From: Elephas maximus indicus
Lineage: Eukaryota; Chordata; Mammalia; Proboscidea; Elephantidae
Length of the DNA: 64,000 nt
Reading direction: 5' to 3'
Assembly (NCBI RefSeq): GCF_024166365.1
Contig: NC_064831.1
Span: 48,733,768-48,797,767, forward strand
Positions 11,152 to 22,078 of this stretch are shown here, in pieces. Each line of letters starts with the position of its first letter. Position 1 is the stretch's first letter. A model generated the notes under the pieces. That model worked only from the letters and a program-made list of their open reading frames with translations, did not search any database and was not told where the DNA came from. The translations under genes were made by a program, and so were the position numbers.

Positions 11152-11945
11152 ACCAAGTCTCTTCAGACACAAAATAATCTTTGCTGTTGTTACAGATCTG
11201 AAGGAAAGGTCAGCTGTACAATCCTCTCAGTGAACGTACCAGTGTTTAGCAACCTTTACTCCTAGCAAATGCACCCAGACACCTGTGGCTCACAAGACCA
11301 GTGGGCTCCCCAGTCCTTGGTGAGACAGGTTATGCCACTGCTGCAGGAGCAGAAAGCTTTCTCTCTACCCTGCAAAAGACACTAGTCTGGGCTTGGATGA
11401 AATGTCCTTTTATTCTGCAACATCCCACGTGCCAACCTCTCACATCAATCAATCTGCCTCATAAGAAGCACTTGGCTACTGAACTTTGCGTTTTTTAAGC
11501 TAAGTCTGGGCAAGCAGGATAAAATATTGCTGGTAATGTAAAAGTTTCACAGCTTCAAAGTTAAGATGGATGATTTTTACTGTTTTCCATATAAATAATA
11601 ACATGTAAGAAATCTGTTTCATTCATCTAGCAAAGCATGCTGCGGTCTTATCCTATGCTAAGCCCTGTGACAACGCTGTGTCTTTGTTGCTAGTTTCCAA
11701 AGCGACAGCTATGTGGCCTATTCCACAAGGCAGTGAAGGACTCTGGGGGCTCACTTTCCATTTTCAACATATCAGGATGACAAAGTAAAGAATTTCTGCT
11801 AACAATTTATAAAAGGAGTCATTATATGGCAGAGCCCGAAAAAAATGATGACCCCCTAACTTTACTATGCACCAACAGCTACCGGCTCAGTCAGTCAGTT
11901 CCCAGCTGCTGGTCAGGGGACGGCACTGTGTGATCCACTGCTCTA

Positions 11946-12262
11946 GAGCAGAGGCTGGCAAGCTTTTCCTGCGAAAGGCCACTTGGAAAAGCCATTTCAG
12001 GCTCTGCCACAGCTACTTAACTGTCTGCTCCAGTGCCAAAGGCCACCACAGACAACACGGAAAACGGACAGGTGTGGCTACATTCCAATACAGTGCTACT
12101 TGGGGCACTAAAATTTGAATTTCATATAATTTTCAGGTGTCATGAAATATTCATTTTTTTCCAATCATTTAAAATGTAAAAACCATTCTTATTGTGAGAC
12201 ATAAACAAACAAGCAATGGGCTGGATTTGTTCCCCAGGCCAGTTTGCTGCCCCTTGCTCTAG
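11946..12262. mobile_element. hAT-type non-autonomous element
   Basis: Begins 'agagcagaggctggcaagct' and ends 'ccagtttgctgccccttgct', with 'gtgtggctacattccaatac' inside. It belongs to the same family as 7484-7670 but with extra AT-rich sequence in the middle. Non-coding. Confidence 0.5.
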
Positions 12263-12264
12263 AT

Positions 12265-12415
12265 GAGTGATTTTCAACCGTGGCTCCTCATCAGAATTAG
12301 CTGGGGGACTTTTAAAAGATCCAGATGTTTGAGCCCTAACCCAAGAGATTCTGATTAATCAGTCTATAAGTCCTAGGGTGGTTCTCGTGTACGATCAAGA
12401 CTGAAAAATACTGCT
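12265..12415. mobile_element. MER5A-like hAT-Charlie relic
   Basis: 'gtgattttcaaccgtggctc', 'tcagaattagctgggggact' and 'agagattctgattaatcagt' follow the MER5 family layout. Diverged. Confidence 0.5.
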
Positions 12416-12711
12416 ATTAACTGATGTTCCCCCAAATTACTTCTAAGGATATTTAGGGTTTAATAAGCCTTACAGGAATAAAGGTTTCCAGGGTCAGGTA
12501 AGTCTGGAAAATGAAGTTAACAGATTTATTTATTGCAGGATTTCTCACAATATTCTCAAAAATCTCCAAGAGGGAAATATAGTATGCAGTGTTTTCCAGA
12601 TTCATTTGACCACTAAATCCATAAAGCACCTCCTGGAACTAGTGTTCTGTGAGGCACTTGGCAAACACCACTCTAAATCTTTCATTTATGGAGAATATCA
12701 GATACTTAATA

Positions 12712-12870
12712 CTTGTCGTTATATGTAGTCAAGTTGCTTCTGACTCATAGCAACCCTGCAGGACAGAGCAGAACTGCCCCACAGGGTTTCCAAGGAGCAG
12801 CTGGTAGATTCAAACTGCCAACCTTTGGGTTAGCAGCCCAGTTCTTAACCATTGCACAACGAGGACTCCA
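12712..12870 (-). repeat. AfroSINE (short form)
   Basis: Antisense copy: 'gactcatagcaaccctgcag', 'cccacagggtttccaaggag' and, at the head, 'ttaaccattgcacaacgagg'. Confidence 0.85.
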
Positions 12871-13102
12871 CCTAATACTTAAAATACTTAGGTTCATAAA
12901 ATTAGAACAAAATATGAAAGCAAAAATCTATTTGAAAATGAGAAATGAGTTTGTTGTCAAAGTAATACTAAAAAAGACACATTCCCGATAAATACAAAGG
13001 AAAAAAGGCACAAAATAAAAGGCAATTATTTAAAAAGGGAGAGAGAAACACACTAAAAAAAAAAACAAGGTAAAAGATGGTTTTCTACAATGCCAACCCT
13101 AA

Positions 13103-13315
13103 CACAAAACCCAAACCCAAACCCAAACCCATTGCCTTTGAGTCAATTTTGACTTACAGCAACCCTACAGGACAGAGCAGAGCTGCCCCATAGGGTTTCC
13201 AAGGCTGTATACCTTTAGGGAAGCACCCTTGTCTTCTGTGGAGCAGCTGGTGGGTTCGAACCACCGACCTTCTGGTTAACAGCCAAGCACTTAACCACTA
13301 TACCACCAGGGCCCC
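13103..13315 (-). repeat. AfroSINE (long variant) with hexamer tail
   Basis: Antisense copy with the tail preserved as (AACCCA)n at 13106-13131, the body 'ccctacaggacagagcagag' and the head 'cttaaccactataccaccag'. The hexamer run is the SINE tail, not a telomeric repeat. Confidence 0.88.
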
Positions 13316-14170
13316 TCCCTAACATAAAAGATGTAGAAAATCTGAACACATCAACAATAGAAGAAACTGAAAAAGAATTACTAATGCTCTTAATCCCTAT
13401 TTAAAGAAAAAGATAATGCAACAAGGTCTCAACAGGTTTACTGATGAACGCTCTAAAACTTTTCAAGGACTAGATGACTCTTTGACAAATCCAAAGGATG
13501 TCTGTCATTTTCTCCTGGCCAGACACGTACTGGTCAGTAACAATTTTTCCAAAGAAAAGAACGTTAAGAGTCTACATAAGAAGCCTCTAACACGTCATTT
13601 CCGTGGCACCAGCAGCATGGTCCTGAGGGTCTTCCCACTCCACCCTGCACAAGGAGAAAAGCTGTGCAGTGTACTGCAGAAAGGAGACAAAAACCACCAG
13701 GTGCCACTAGAAAGGGAAGTCAGAGAAACCAACCCTCACTCCTGTCAAAGCTTGCTGACATCAGAGCACCCTAGTAACCAGTACCACTGACCAGACGGAC
13801 AGACATTTTCCTGATGTGATGGAAGGTCAAACCATAAGCTATTCATGTAACAAAACAAACTCCGCTATGCAAGTGGACTCTGCGAGTAACTCGAACGAGA
13901 CAAGGAAGTGGATGTTTGTTATCTTACTGCTTGACCTGGGTAACGCTCACAATCACAGCAATAGCCTAGTGGTACTTTTCAGGCATTATGGACCACAATG
14001 CATGTGCATGTCAACAAACAATACACAATGAAAACGTGGTACTTCACACTCAAGGCAAATCCATAGAAACATAAAAATAACTAATCAATTCCAGAACACA
14101 AGAAACGGCTGGATGTTGCTAATCCATTCCAAAAGGCATTTTACTAAATCCTCAAATCTCAAATATGAAC

Positions 14171-14345
14171 ATATTGCTGCTGTTAGGTGCCATCGAGTCA
14201 TTTCTGACTCATAGAGACCCTGTGTTCAACAGAACAAAACACTGCCCAGTCCTGCGCCATCCTCACGATCGTTGCTATGCTTGAGCCCACTGTTGCAGCC
14301 ACTGTGTCAATTCATCTCATTGAGGGTCTTCGTCTTTTTTGCTGA
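14171..14345 (-). mobile_element. RTE-type LINE 3' end
   Basis: Antisense copy: 'gctgctgttaggtgccatcg', 'cgagtcatttctgactcata', 'ccatcctcacgatcgttgct' and 'gttgcagccactgtgtcaat'. It has the same order as the RTE tail at 8040-8262, read in reverse. Confidence 0.65.
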
Positions 14346-14436
14346 CTCCCTGCCTCTACACAGGTTCAAAAAAAAAAACCTATGTAAAATACTAGGAAAC
14401 AGAATCTAGCTAAACTTAAAAAAAAAAAAAAAAAAG

Positions 14437-14622
14437 TTGCTGTCGAGTCAATTCAGACTCACAGTGACCCTATGTGTTGCATTCCATGGGGTTTTCAGGG
14501 CTGTGATCTTACAGAAGCAGATCTCCAGGCCTTTCTTCTACAGTGGCTCTGGATTGGTTTGAACCACCAACCTTTCGGTTAGCAGTTGAGCGCTTAGCCA
14601 TTTGCAACACTCAAGGACTCTT
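14437..14622 (-). repeat. AfroSINE (long variant)
   Basis: Antisense copy: 'gttgctgtcgagtcaattca', then 'ccatggggttttcagggctg' and 'accaacctttcggttagcag'. A poly(A)-like run (14419-14435) precedes it. Confidence 0.82.
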
Positions 14623-15019
14623 AAAAGAATAATATACCACAAACAGGATTCACTACAAGGAGGAAAGAATGATTCAAAAGGAAATTGCCTTGTATAATTC
14701 ACTACATTAACAGACTTTGAAAAAGAAAGATCATTTCCATTAAATATTTAAAAACAGGAATAAATGAGCTTTTGAAATTCTAAATAATTTAATGGGTCAA
14801 AATTAGAGGCTACAGAGAGAAGTAAAAAAATATATGATTTTCCAACGACAGGACTATCTGGAAAATCCAGCATATCTGGCACAGCACACACTCTGCAGAA
14901 GAGAACGCTGAGATCATCACTAGGTTTCTTTTTCGGAAGTAGACAAGTACACCAGATTTTAACTCATTAGAGATAGTCGAAAATAAAGAAATAACTGGAT
15001 CTGAGTTGAAAACGAAAGC

Positions 15020-15140
15020 GGAGAGGTCAAGAAAGGTAAGTTGCTCAAAGTCGCAGAGGCGACCAACGCCAGGAGGAGGACTGGAATTCTTGCATGATTC
15101 CCAAGCCTGAGCTTTTCACCACCATAATGCCAGAGGGACC
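15020..15140 (-). repeat. MIR SINE, antisense fragment
   Basis: 'agaaaggtaagttgctcaaa', 'gtcgcagaggcgacc' and 'ggaggactggaattct' follow the reverse MIR core ('aagtaacttgcccaaggtca' type). Confidence 0.5.
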
Positions 15141-15956
15141 TTTAGCTTAACACGTGTTTATTGAACACTTACTGTGCACCGAGCACAGAAGTACAAAAGT
15201 AAGTCACAGGGCATGCTTTCCAGGAACGAAGGTTAAGTCAACTGCCCAATTATCTGGTTCGAAACCCAAGTCTCCTGAATCCAGTTTCAATGATCCTCCC
15301 ATGCATATCTAAAAACCATGTGTTCTAACACACAAAGTACTGTCTTTCTGTGGATAACGAACACCATTTAAACTTTGGGGATGACTGTAGATGCTACCAC
15401 AAAGGCTGACAACACACCAAACAGTACTGTAAGTGCTTTAAGGCATCTTCAATCCTCAACACACACACACAAAAATTTAAGAAATAATTTGGGGAGGGGG
15501 GCCTGAGTTTTAAGTCAATTTCCAAGGCAACCTCTATTCAGTTCAGGTATAGCATACCCTCAAAAACATCACTTGCAAGTTCCCACTGATATTTTAATGT
15601 AGTCGCTTAGAAAGCATGAATACTTATTTGAGATAGCTGTTCTCAGCAATCCCTTAAGAAAATGTCAGGTAATTCAACATCTGTACAACTTAAATGGAGA
15701 AATATGGGCTTAAAAATAATACGTGGGATGAATATCCACAATCATTACCAGATCTGCAAAAGGCTCTGTATCTGATCTTACCCTGTTCAACATCTCCTAT
15801 CACGGATACAATGAAGACGCAAAATTCATACTCAGGGATCACAGATAACCTTCAGAAAATCACCAATATCTCCTTCACCTCTCTTGCTCGGCCAAGTAGA
15901 ACCCACAGCCGGCTATCCACCATATTGAGACAATGGAGAAGTATAAAGAGCACCAA

Positions 15957-16121
15957 ACTGAAACCAAACCCAGTGCCATCGAATCGATTCCGACTCCTAG
16001 CGACCCTATAGGACAGAGGAGAACTGCCCCATAGAGTTTCCAAGGAGCGCCTGGTGGATTCAAACTGCCGAGCCTTTGGTTAGCAGCCGTAGAACTTAAC
16101 CACTATGCCACCGGGGTTTCC
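15957..16121 (-). repeat. AfroSINE (short form)
   Basis: Well-preserved antisense copy: 'gtgccatcgaatcgattccg', 'aactgccccatagagtttcc', 'tggtggattcaaactgccga' and 'ttaaccactatgccaccggg'. It lies 370 bases downstream of exon 14 in the transcript. Confidence 0.9.
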
Positions 16122-16488
16122 ATAAAGAGCACACAGGGCTTAAAACAACTCGAGGGAAAAGTCCCATGAAAATGCCCTAATTACAGGGACCAAGCAAAGC
16201 AGGGTGAAACCTACACAGGAGATGAACTAGGGAGAAGAATAAAAGATACTGACTCCCATCACCTAACTAACCAATCTATGAAAGACACAACTGTGGAGAT
16301 TCTGATCAACTTAGAAGAAAAACATACCCAGGGTTATGGGAACTTTAAAAGTCATTCTTCAAACAAAGTGACTTCAGAGTAAAAAGGGAGGAAGGGGTTT
16401 CCTCATAACGCTGGTGACCCCGGGCCAAGTAAAATTATGGTCAAACCATTGAAATTAAGGTATCCACAGCAATAAAAACTATACTTAC

Positions 16489-16709
16489 CACAATCCATTC
16501 AGCAATGTTTTCATAGAGCTCTGGGCTAAAAATTGCTTTTTTAAGCCTAGCTAGAGGACCATCAGCATCTACCAATCTGCACCGCATGAAAACATCACAG
16601 TAGCCTCTAAAATCATTGCAAGGGGATCCAGGTTGCAGGGTGATGGTTTGACCACGGAAGTACTTATTCCACTGCACAGACCCTGTACTGGCACAAGTTG
16701 ACGGCTCCA
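16489..16709 (-). CDS. ADAM10: ADAM10 exon 14: cysteine-rich domain and membrane-proximal stalk
   Basis: This exon of 221 bases starts with TG of a split Met codon and continues [13 protein letters not shown]. It ends AEWIV just outside the membrane. It holds the last part of the cysteine-rich domain, with conserved Cys at SPC, GYC and MRC, and the stalk [16 protein letters not shown]. The acceptor ttcttttccag lies only 55 bases from a long GGGA repeat (16765-16872). The donor is GTG|gtaagt. Residues after the first Trp (NKYFRGQ) differ from what I recall of human (SRHFSGR), while the rest is close to identical. Skipping of this exon would shift the frame, since 221 is not a multiple of three. 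Confidence 0.96.
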
Positions 16710-16764
16710 CTGGAAAAGAAGGGCCAAATATAAGTTGAAAATTAGATTTACTAACAGGCCAGCT

Positions 16765-16872
16765 GGGGAGGGAGGGAGGGAGGGAGGGAGGAGGGAGGGA
16801 GGGAGGGAGGGAGGGAGGGAGGGAGGGAGGGAGGGAGGGAGGGAGGGAGGGAGGGAGGGAGGGAGGGAGGGG
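16765..16872. repeat. (GGGA)n microsatellite close to exon 14
   Basis: A nearly pure GGGA tract of 108 bases on the plus strand (one interruption 'gaggaggg' near 16790). In the ADAM10 transcript it is a (UCCC)n pyrimidine tract starting 55 bases upstream of the exon 14 acceptor. The sequence between holds a branch-like 'tctaattt'. The G-rich strand is the transcription template. Confidence 0.97.
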
Positions 16873-17268
16873 AAAAGAAACTGCCTCAAATCATTACCAT
16901 GACATGTTATATAGACCTTCATTAGTTAGGATGGATAACATCATTAGTAATTCATCTTAAACATTACAAGATAAACAGCCTCCTGCTCTTGACTTAGTGC
17001 CTACGGCAGCTTTAAAACCTTCCAACAGCGTTTATATAAATTACTGCCATAAAGCTAGCAATTTTTTGTCAAGAGTGTCATTTAAAAAACACTGTAAGGC
17101 CTATAATGCTAGACACATGATGCAATGCTACTTTTTAAAATTTCTCATGAGGACAGACTTAGCTGAAGACTGCCTGTCCAGGCTGTATGTCGAAGTTTAA
17201 CACTTAAGATTTAGGAGAAAATAAAGTTTTGAAGACAATTTTACACTCTTATGTTTTAAAAGCCTTAC

Positions 17269-17377
17269 TTCTCTTCATACAGCAAACATGGCATAACTCC
17301 TTATCATCTTTGCCGTCTGTACTGGCACAGGTACACTCTTCCAAGCCGTATTTCTCGCAGATGGAACCTGCACATTG
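17269..17377 (-). CDS. ADAM10: ADAM10 exon 13: cysteine-rich domain
   Basis: This exon of 109 bases encodes [20 protein letters not shown] and then [16 protein letters not shown], plus one base of the Met codon shared with exon 14. The dense cysteines (CAG, SIC, CTC, CHVCC) are those of the ADAM10 cysteine-rich region, which with the disintegrin domain positions substrates for the catalytic domain. The acceptor is ctttctcccag and the donor AGAA|gtaagg. The introns on both sides are short (559 and 742 bases). Only conservative changes from the human sequence are apparent (SD to TD, KK to KR). Confidence 0.96.
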
Positions 17378-18119
17378 CTGGGAGAAAGACAGAAGAAAAA
17401 CTTTCATTCCTCTATAGTCAGACCTGTTCTTCACAGTGAGAGACTGGCTAGTCCAAGCCTCCAAAGTCAAAATACTTACGGAGAAATACAAGTTGTACTT
17501 AAGTGGACGTCTAGATCCGTATCAAAAACGGATCAAATAAACACATCTGAAGAAGAGTGAGTACAAGTAAGACAGAAATCTCTGAAGGAAATGGCAAATT
17601 GAAAAAAAAAAAAAAAAAAAACTAAATAAAACAAAAGCAGAGGAAGAATAGATGAACATCAATTTTATACTGGTTATTATTGCTCCTCTACAAGAAGAGA
17701 AAAATGAAACTTTCCTCACATAGAGAAAAGTGAAATTTAACGAGGAAAGCTTAAAAGGCTTCACATTCAGAGAAAATGACCAGAAGAGTTCTTTTTTTAG
17801 GCTGCTAAAATATTAAGCAAAACTTAAAAGTAGGATAGAGTCACGTGCCTAGTTGCACAGCTATGTTTCTCTAGAGTGAAACCACCACATGTAGTTGGGA
17901 AGATGAAAGGCATCCCATCAGTAACTAATCACGTACCACCTGGCATTTACTCCACGGGTGGCGTTCACGGCTTTGTGAGGAATACGGAGGGGAAGTGACT
18001 GAAGCAGGGACCAAGACCAACTACTTTAACTGTGCAGCTTTAAGAGTCAATAGGTAATTATTCCGGAAAAGCAGGTTTTGTAAATTTAAATAAAAAGCAC
18101 GTAGAATGAAAACACTCAC

Positions 18120-18303
18120 CCCACTAATGCAGACTTGGGTCTGCCTATTACAGTCTGTGAAGTTTGGTTTAGGCTCAGACGCCGGGCACAGAGCCGTGAC
18201 GCCGCTGCACATGCCTTCCTTTGCACAGTCTGAGTCGTCGCGACACTTCTCAGACTTTGACTTGAACGTGCACTGAGCTGTACAACAGGGACCTTGGCTT
18301 GGG
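18120..18303 (-). CDS. ADAM10: ADAM10 exon 12: disintegrin domain, second half
   Basis: This exon of 184 bases starts with C of a split Ser codon and reads [20 protein letters not shown], then the DSDC and CPAS segments, and ends QVCISG. It carries the C-terminal disintegrin cysteines and the sequon NFT in KPNFTDC, which matches the known fourth N-glycosylation site of ADAM10 (human position about 551). The acceptor is cttctag and the donor GGG|gtgagt. The reading frame is unbroken and fits exons 11 and 13. Confidence 0.96.
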
Positions 18304-19109
18304 CTAGAAGAAACGTCGGGGGTTAAACAAAGTCAGTTGCCAGGAGGCTTCCTGTGTGCACAGATATGACCCTAATACTTAAATCCTACATCTCATCTTT
18401 TAAATGTAAGTACACTACTGGTCACTACTTCAAATACTGGAATAAGATGCTACTCAATTTAAACATTCTAAAAAGTATGACGAAAGTGATTCAGGTTCTA
18501 GTTTTCACAATCAAAGCGGGCTATCTGTATGCAGCATTCTGCCTCTATTCCCCTTTACTAAAAGGCTGAAATGGAAAACAGATTTAATATTAGACAAACT
18601 ATCAACGCTTTTCAGTTACATCACACATTAGTCCATTTATCAGTTTTTCTCCTATTTACATGCTAAGCTCAAACTAGGACACGCACACCAGCCATCAAAA
18701 GTATTATACAAATAATATTATGTCTGTAAGTAATAAAGGAACTTGATAATTAAAATAATTATATGATACCAATTTACAAAAGTGTATGTACTTCATGTTA
18801 CCAAAATATTTAAAGTTAATATTCTAAAAATACGGAAAATAGCTACAATTTTAAAGTTGGGAACTCAATGTGTCTTTTCCTGAATATGCTTTGATGCCCT
18901 TTTTTAACATCTACCACACAAATTACAACCACCAACAGTTCAACCTGCCAATAACACTGCACTAACCAATCCCACTCTAGAAAAATAAAACAACAAATAA
19001 AGACAAAGTTTCAAAACTATAAGCCCCTCTAACTCTCAGTGTTGACTTGTTACAACTGTGCTCAGATGACTTTGCAGGAACATGGACGCTGCAGGAATTA
19101 GCCAGGTAC

Positions 19110-19260
19110 CTGCACTGTTTTCCGGGTTTCAGCTTGCATTTTTTCCCCTCGGCTTGGTTTGCATCATAGCAGCAATCATCTTTACACTGGTCACTGTAGC
19201 CACAGTCACACTGTTCACCTTGCTCGACCATTCCATTCCCACAAATAGGCTGGCCAGATT
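19110..19260 (-). CDS. ADAM10: ADAM10 exon 11: disintegrin domain, first half
   Basis: This exon of 151 bases completes a split Glu codon and encodes [20 protein letters not shown] and [20 protein letters not shown], ending GKQC with two bases of the next Ser codon. The pattern CGNG-x-VE-x-GE-x-CDCG is the classic start of the ADAM disintegrin domain. The acceptor is ttttcctcag. The donor is CAG|gtacct, weaker than consensus after position +3. Apparent in-frame extension beyond both ends is intron. Confidence 0.96.
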
Positions 19261-19399
19261 CTGAGGAAAATGACCGACACAAGGTAACCATTGTATGCAC
19301 ACATTAATGTTATTTAAAGTTCACAAATCTTTAGAGCATCCTAACAAAGGGGGAAGGGAAAATGTCAAGCAATATAAACAGTACAAGAAACTAAATGCA

Positions 19400-19548
19400 C
19401 TGCTGCGGAACCACGTTGATTTGGGCTCACAGTGACCTACCTATAGGGCAGAGTAGAAATGCCCCATAGGGTTTCCAAGGATCGACTGGTGGATTTTAAC
19501 TGCTGGCCTTTGGGTTAGCAGCTGAGTTCTTCAACTACTGCACCCTAA
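19400..19548 (-). repeat. AfroSINE (short form), diverged
   Basis: Antisense copy: 'agtagaaatgccccataggg', 'tttccaaggatcgactggtg' and 'cctttgggttagcagctgag'. It is 140 bases upstream of exon 11 in the transcript. Confidence 0.82.
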
Positions 19549-19559
19549 ACTAGGAATCT

Positions 19560-19720
19560 AGAAATCAGAAGACCTGATTTTAAGAGTGGCTTTGCTACTA
19601 AACAGCAACATGACCTTGGGCAAGTCATTTCCCTTTTGGGGGCCTCAGTTTCTGAATCTGTATAATAAAGGGGTTTGACTTGGTGGTCCCTTCAAGGTTC
19701 CTGCTAGAAGTAGTAACATT
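19560..19720 (+). repeat. MIR SINE
   Basis: 'aacatgaccttgggcaagtc', 'atttcccttttgggggcctc' and 'agtttctgaatctgtataat' give the MIR core and tail. Confidence 0.7.
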
Positions 19721-19839
19721 CTACTTAGGCCATGCCACACTGAGTTTCATTGAACCATGGCTGCACTATTTCTATCACACACAGACAAATTAGGTTAGTA
19801 CTTTATCAACCAGGGAAAAAAAATTAAACCTCTTTATTA

Positions 19840-20030
19840 CAGAATGTTTCGGACATACGTAAAAGGAGCAATCACATAGTACAATCAACTCCCAGGTACA
19901 CAACACTCAGCTTTCACAATTATCAACAGCATGCTGTTCTTGATTCATTTACCCCCAATTTTTTTTCTGGAGCATTTCAAAACAAGCCCCCTATACTACT
20001 GCTCCTGTAAAATACTTATGTGTCTCTGAG
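19840..20030 (-). mobile_element. Old L1 fragment, antisense
   Basis: 'gtacaatcaactcccaggta' and 'cacaacactcagctttcaca' resemble antisense old L1 sequence. Weakly supported. Confidence 0.4.
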
Positions 20031-20033
20031 AAC

Positions 20034-20201
20034 AAAAAAACCGAACCCGTTGCCGTTGAGTCATTTCCGACTCACAGCGACCCTACAGGACAGAGTAGAA
20101 CTGCCCCATAGAGTTTCCAAGGAGCGTCTAGCGGATTCGAACTGCCGACCTTTTGGTTAGCAGCCATAGCACTTAACCACCATGTCAGCAGGGTTTCCGT
20201 G
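20034..20201 (-). repeat. AfroSINE (short form)
   Basis: Well-preserved antisense copy: 'cgttgccgttgagtcatttc', 'aactgccccatagagtttcc', 'ggattcgaactgccgacctt' and head 'cagcagggtttcc'. Confidence 0.9.
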
Positions 20202-20525
20202 TCTTTGAGAGAGAAGTTTATTCCTTTTTTAAAAAGCTAACCATAATATCATTACCACACCTAACAAAAGCATATGCTTAACACTAATAATACCCAATCC
20301 AGGTTCCACTGTTCCCAAATGTCTCTTTACGATCAATTTAGTTAGATCATGTTCCAGACGAGGTCCCAACTCCTTAACCCACGGTTGCCTCTGGTTGACC
20401 GTCTCTTAAGTTCTAATATGTAAAAAAGAACCCCCCACCCCTTTTTTAAATTTTATACCATTTACTTGTTAAAGAAGTTGGGTCATTTTGTCTGTGGCAT
20501 TTTCCACATTCTATGTGACTGACAG

Positions 20526-20720
20526 AAGAGCCTTGGTGCTGCAGTGGTTAAAGTGCTTGGCTGTTAACCAAAACGTCAGCGGTTTGAACCCACAAGCCAC
20601 TCACAGGAGAAAGATGTGGCAGTCTTCGTCTGTAAAGGTTTACAGCCTTGGAAACCCTACAGGGCAGTTCCACTCTGTCCTACAGGGTCACTATGACAGC
20701 AGTGGTTTTTTTTTTTTGGG
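20526..20720 (+). repeat. AfroSINE (long variant)
   Basis: Sense copy: 'agccttggtgctgcagtggt', B-box-like 'gcggtttgaacccac', insert 'aggagaaagatgtggcagtc', tail 'cctacagggtcactatgaca' and a T-run. Confidence 0.85.
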
Positions 20721-21007
20721 GGGGGGGGCGTATTTGACTGACTGTATCCTAGTCAATAAATAATTCTTTAAAAATATATATTAGTTTTGTTCCTCAGCTG
20801 GACCAAGCTCCTTAAGGGAAGAAACGTATATTATTTTATCGTTGGTATTCCCACAGAGAGTAACAGTATTGGGCAAAATCTTTGTTGATTAAGGTTAGAT
20901 CAGTTGATCTAAGCAAGGTGAATAATTTTAGAATATTTCTTCTGCTCTCTTCTAAAATTCTTTGATTCTTATCAATGAAGTTTAAAATTGGAAAAGAAAT
21001 GCTACTT

Positions 21008-21150
21008 TTTTGTGAGATCATAAAATCACAGAACTTTAGCATATGCAAGGAACTACAAGAATCCAAATGCCTTCTTCATTTCACAGAAAAGAAACTAACT
21101 TCCAGAGAGTCTGTGACCTGCCAGAGACCAAATGCCACAGTACAGGCAGG
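21008..21150 (-). repeat. MIR-like SINE, antisense
   Basis: 'aaaatcacagaactttagca', 'tcatttcacagaaaagaaac' and 'agtctgtgacctgccagaga' match the layout of an old core-SINE read in reverse. Confidence 0.45.
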
Positions 21151-21895
21151 GCCTAAACACTAAACAAACAAACCCCAGGGTCTCCTAAGTCTATAATAAG
21201 TAAAGGTGGAAAAGGCTGTGGGAACACTCACAGTAAAATCAGGGGAACTGTACATGAGGCACATCTGAATGAGAAATATTCTAGAAAGTTCTTTCTTATC
21301 CTTAACCACATCAAACATCAAACATTAAAACAAATCTCAGAGGTCACTGAAGCCCCATCCCTCTTTCGCTTTCAGCCATCTCATCCTCTAAAACCAGAAG
21401 CATGCACACACACATATGTACAACTAAGTAAATAATAATGATTTTAAAAGTCTGGCAATAAATCATTTTATGATTTATGTGACGTGTAATTTAGGGGAAA
21501 TGGAAAAGTGATAAAGCCAGAAAACCTTTGATGGCTACCCATTAATTTCCATCTCACATAGAATTATTACTTCAAGTCAACTATTTGCTAACAGCTCAAA
21601 CACAGAAAAAGTACTGCTTAAATGCAAGAATTGTAATAGTTACACATCTCATTATAACTTAAGAAACAAATTTCTTTCCCATAATATCTATAAAGCAATA
21701 TGCTGTTTTTAAAAAAGTCAACTTCAATCAGAAAGTTTATTGTGAAAATCCAATTTACAAACGAATCTATGTAGTGCTTCTAGGTTAAAAAGCTTAAAAA
21801 AAAATTAGCACTGATTATAGCAACTACAACAAAAACAATAACATCAATGTAATTTCAATCTGCCTCATTAAAAATAAGCTCGTTGCCGTCAAGTC

Positions 21896-22058
21896 AGAAA
21901 CCCTGGTGGTGTAGTGCTCAAGAGCTACATCTGCTAACCAAAAAGTCGGCAGTTCAAATCCACCAGGTGCTCCTTGGAAACTCTATGGGACAGTCCTACT
22001 CTGTTCTATGGGGTCACTATGAGTCAGAATCAACTCGATGGCAACAGGTATGGTTTCA
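21896..22058 (+). repeat. AfroSINE (short form)
   Basis: Sense copy: 'gaaaccctggtggtgtagtg', 'cggcagttcaaatccaccag' and 'gtcactatgagtcagaatca'. It is preceded by a stub 'cgttgccgtcaagt' (21881-21894) that looks like the antisense end of another copy. Confidence 0.9.
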
Positions 22059-22078
22059 TTAAAAAAAAGGTTTCAAAA

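Larger units (their letters stand above)
5425..16488. other. ADAM10 intron 14 (about 11 kb)
   Basis: Holds a TIR-bounded DNA element (5494-5840), a MaLR-like LTR (6984-7483), hAT-type pieces, RTE tails, seven AfroSINEs, a GT/GGGGCAGGAGA minisatellite (10716-11151) and an old MIR (15020-15140). The spans 5841-6983, 9625-10715, 11152-11945, 13316-14170 and 14625-15955 show no gene and, apart from the MIR, no repeat I can name. Confidence 0.8.

Noticed and set aside
10638-11265. Long frames of 150-180 codons on both strands
   Set aside because: They are translations of the GT/GGGGCAGGAGA minisatellite (His-Thr-Pro or Val-Cys-Gly repeats), open because the repeat lacks stops.
13106-13131. Interstitial telomere-like hexamer repeat
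   Set aside because: The unit is AACCCA, not TTAGGG/CCCTAA, and it continues into an AfroSINE, so it is the SINE tail.
18977-19300. A start codon ahead of the exon 11 coding text
   Set aside because: The Met-His-Thr-Met stretch is intron; the exon begins after the ttttcctcag acceptor. The same reasoning rejects apparent starts ahead of exons 9, 10 and 5.
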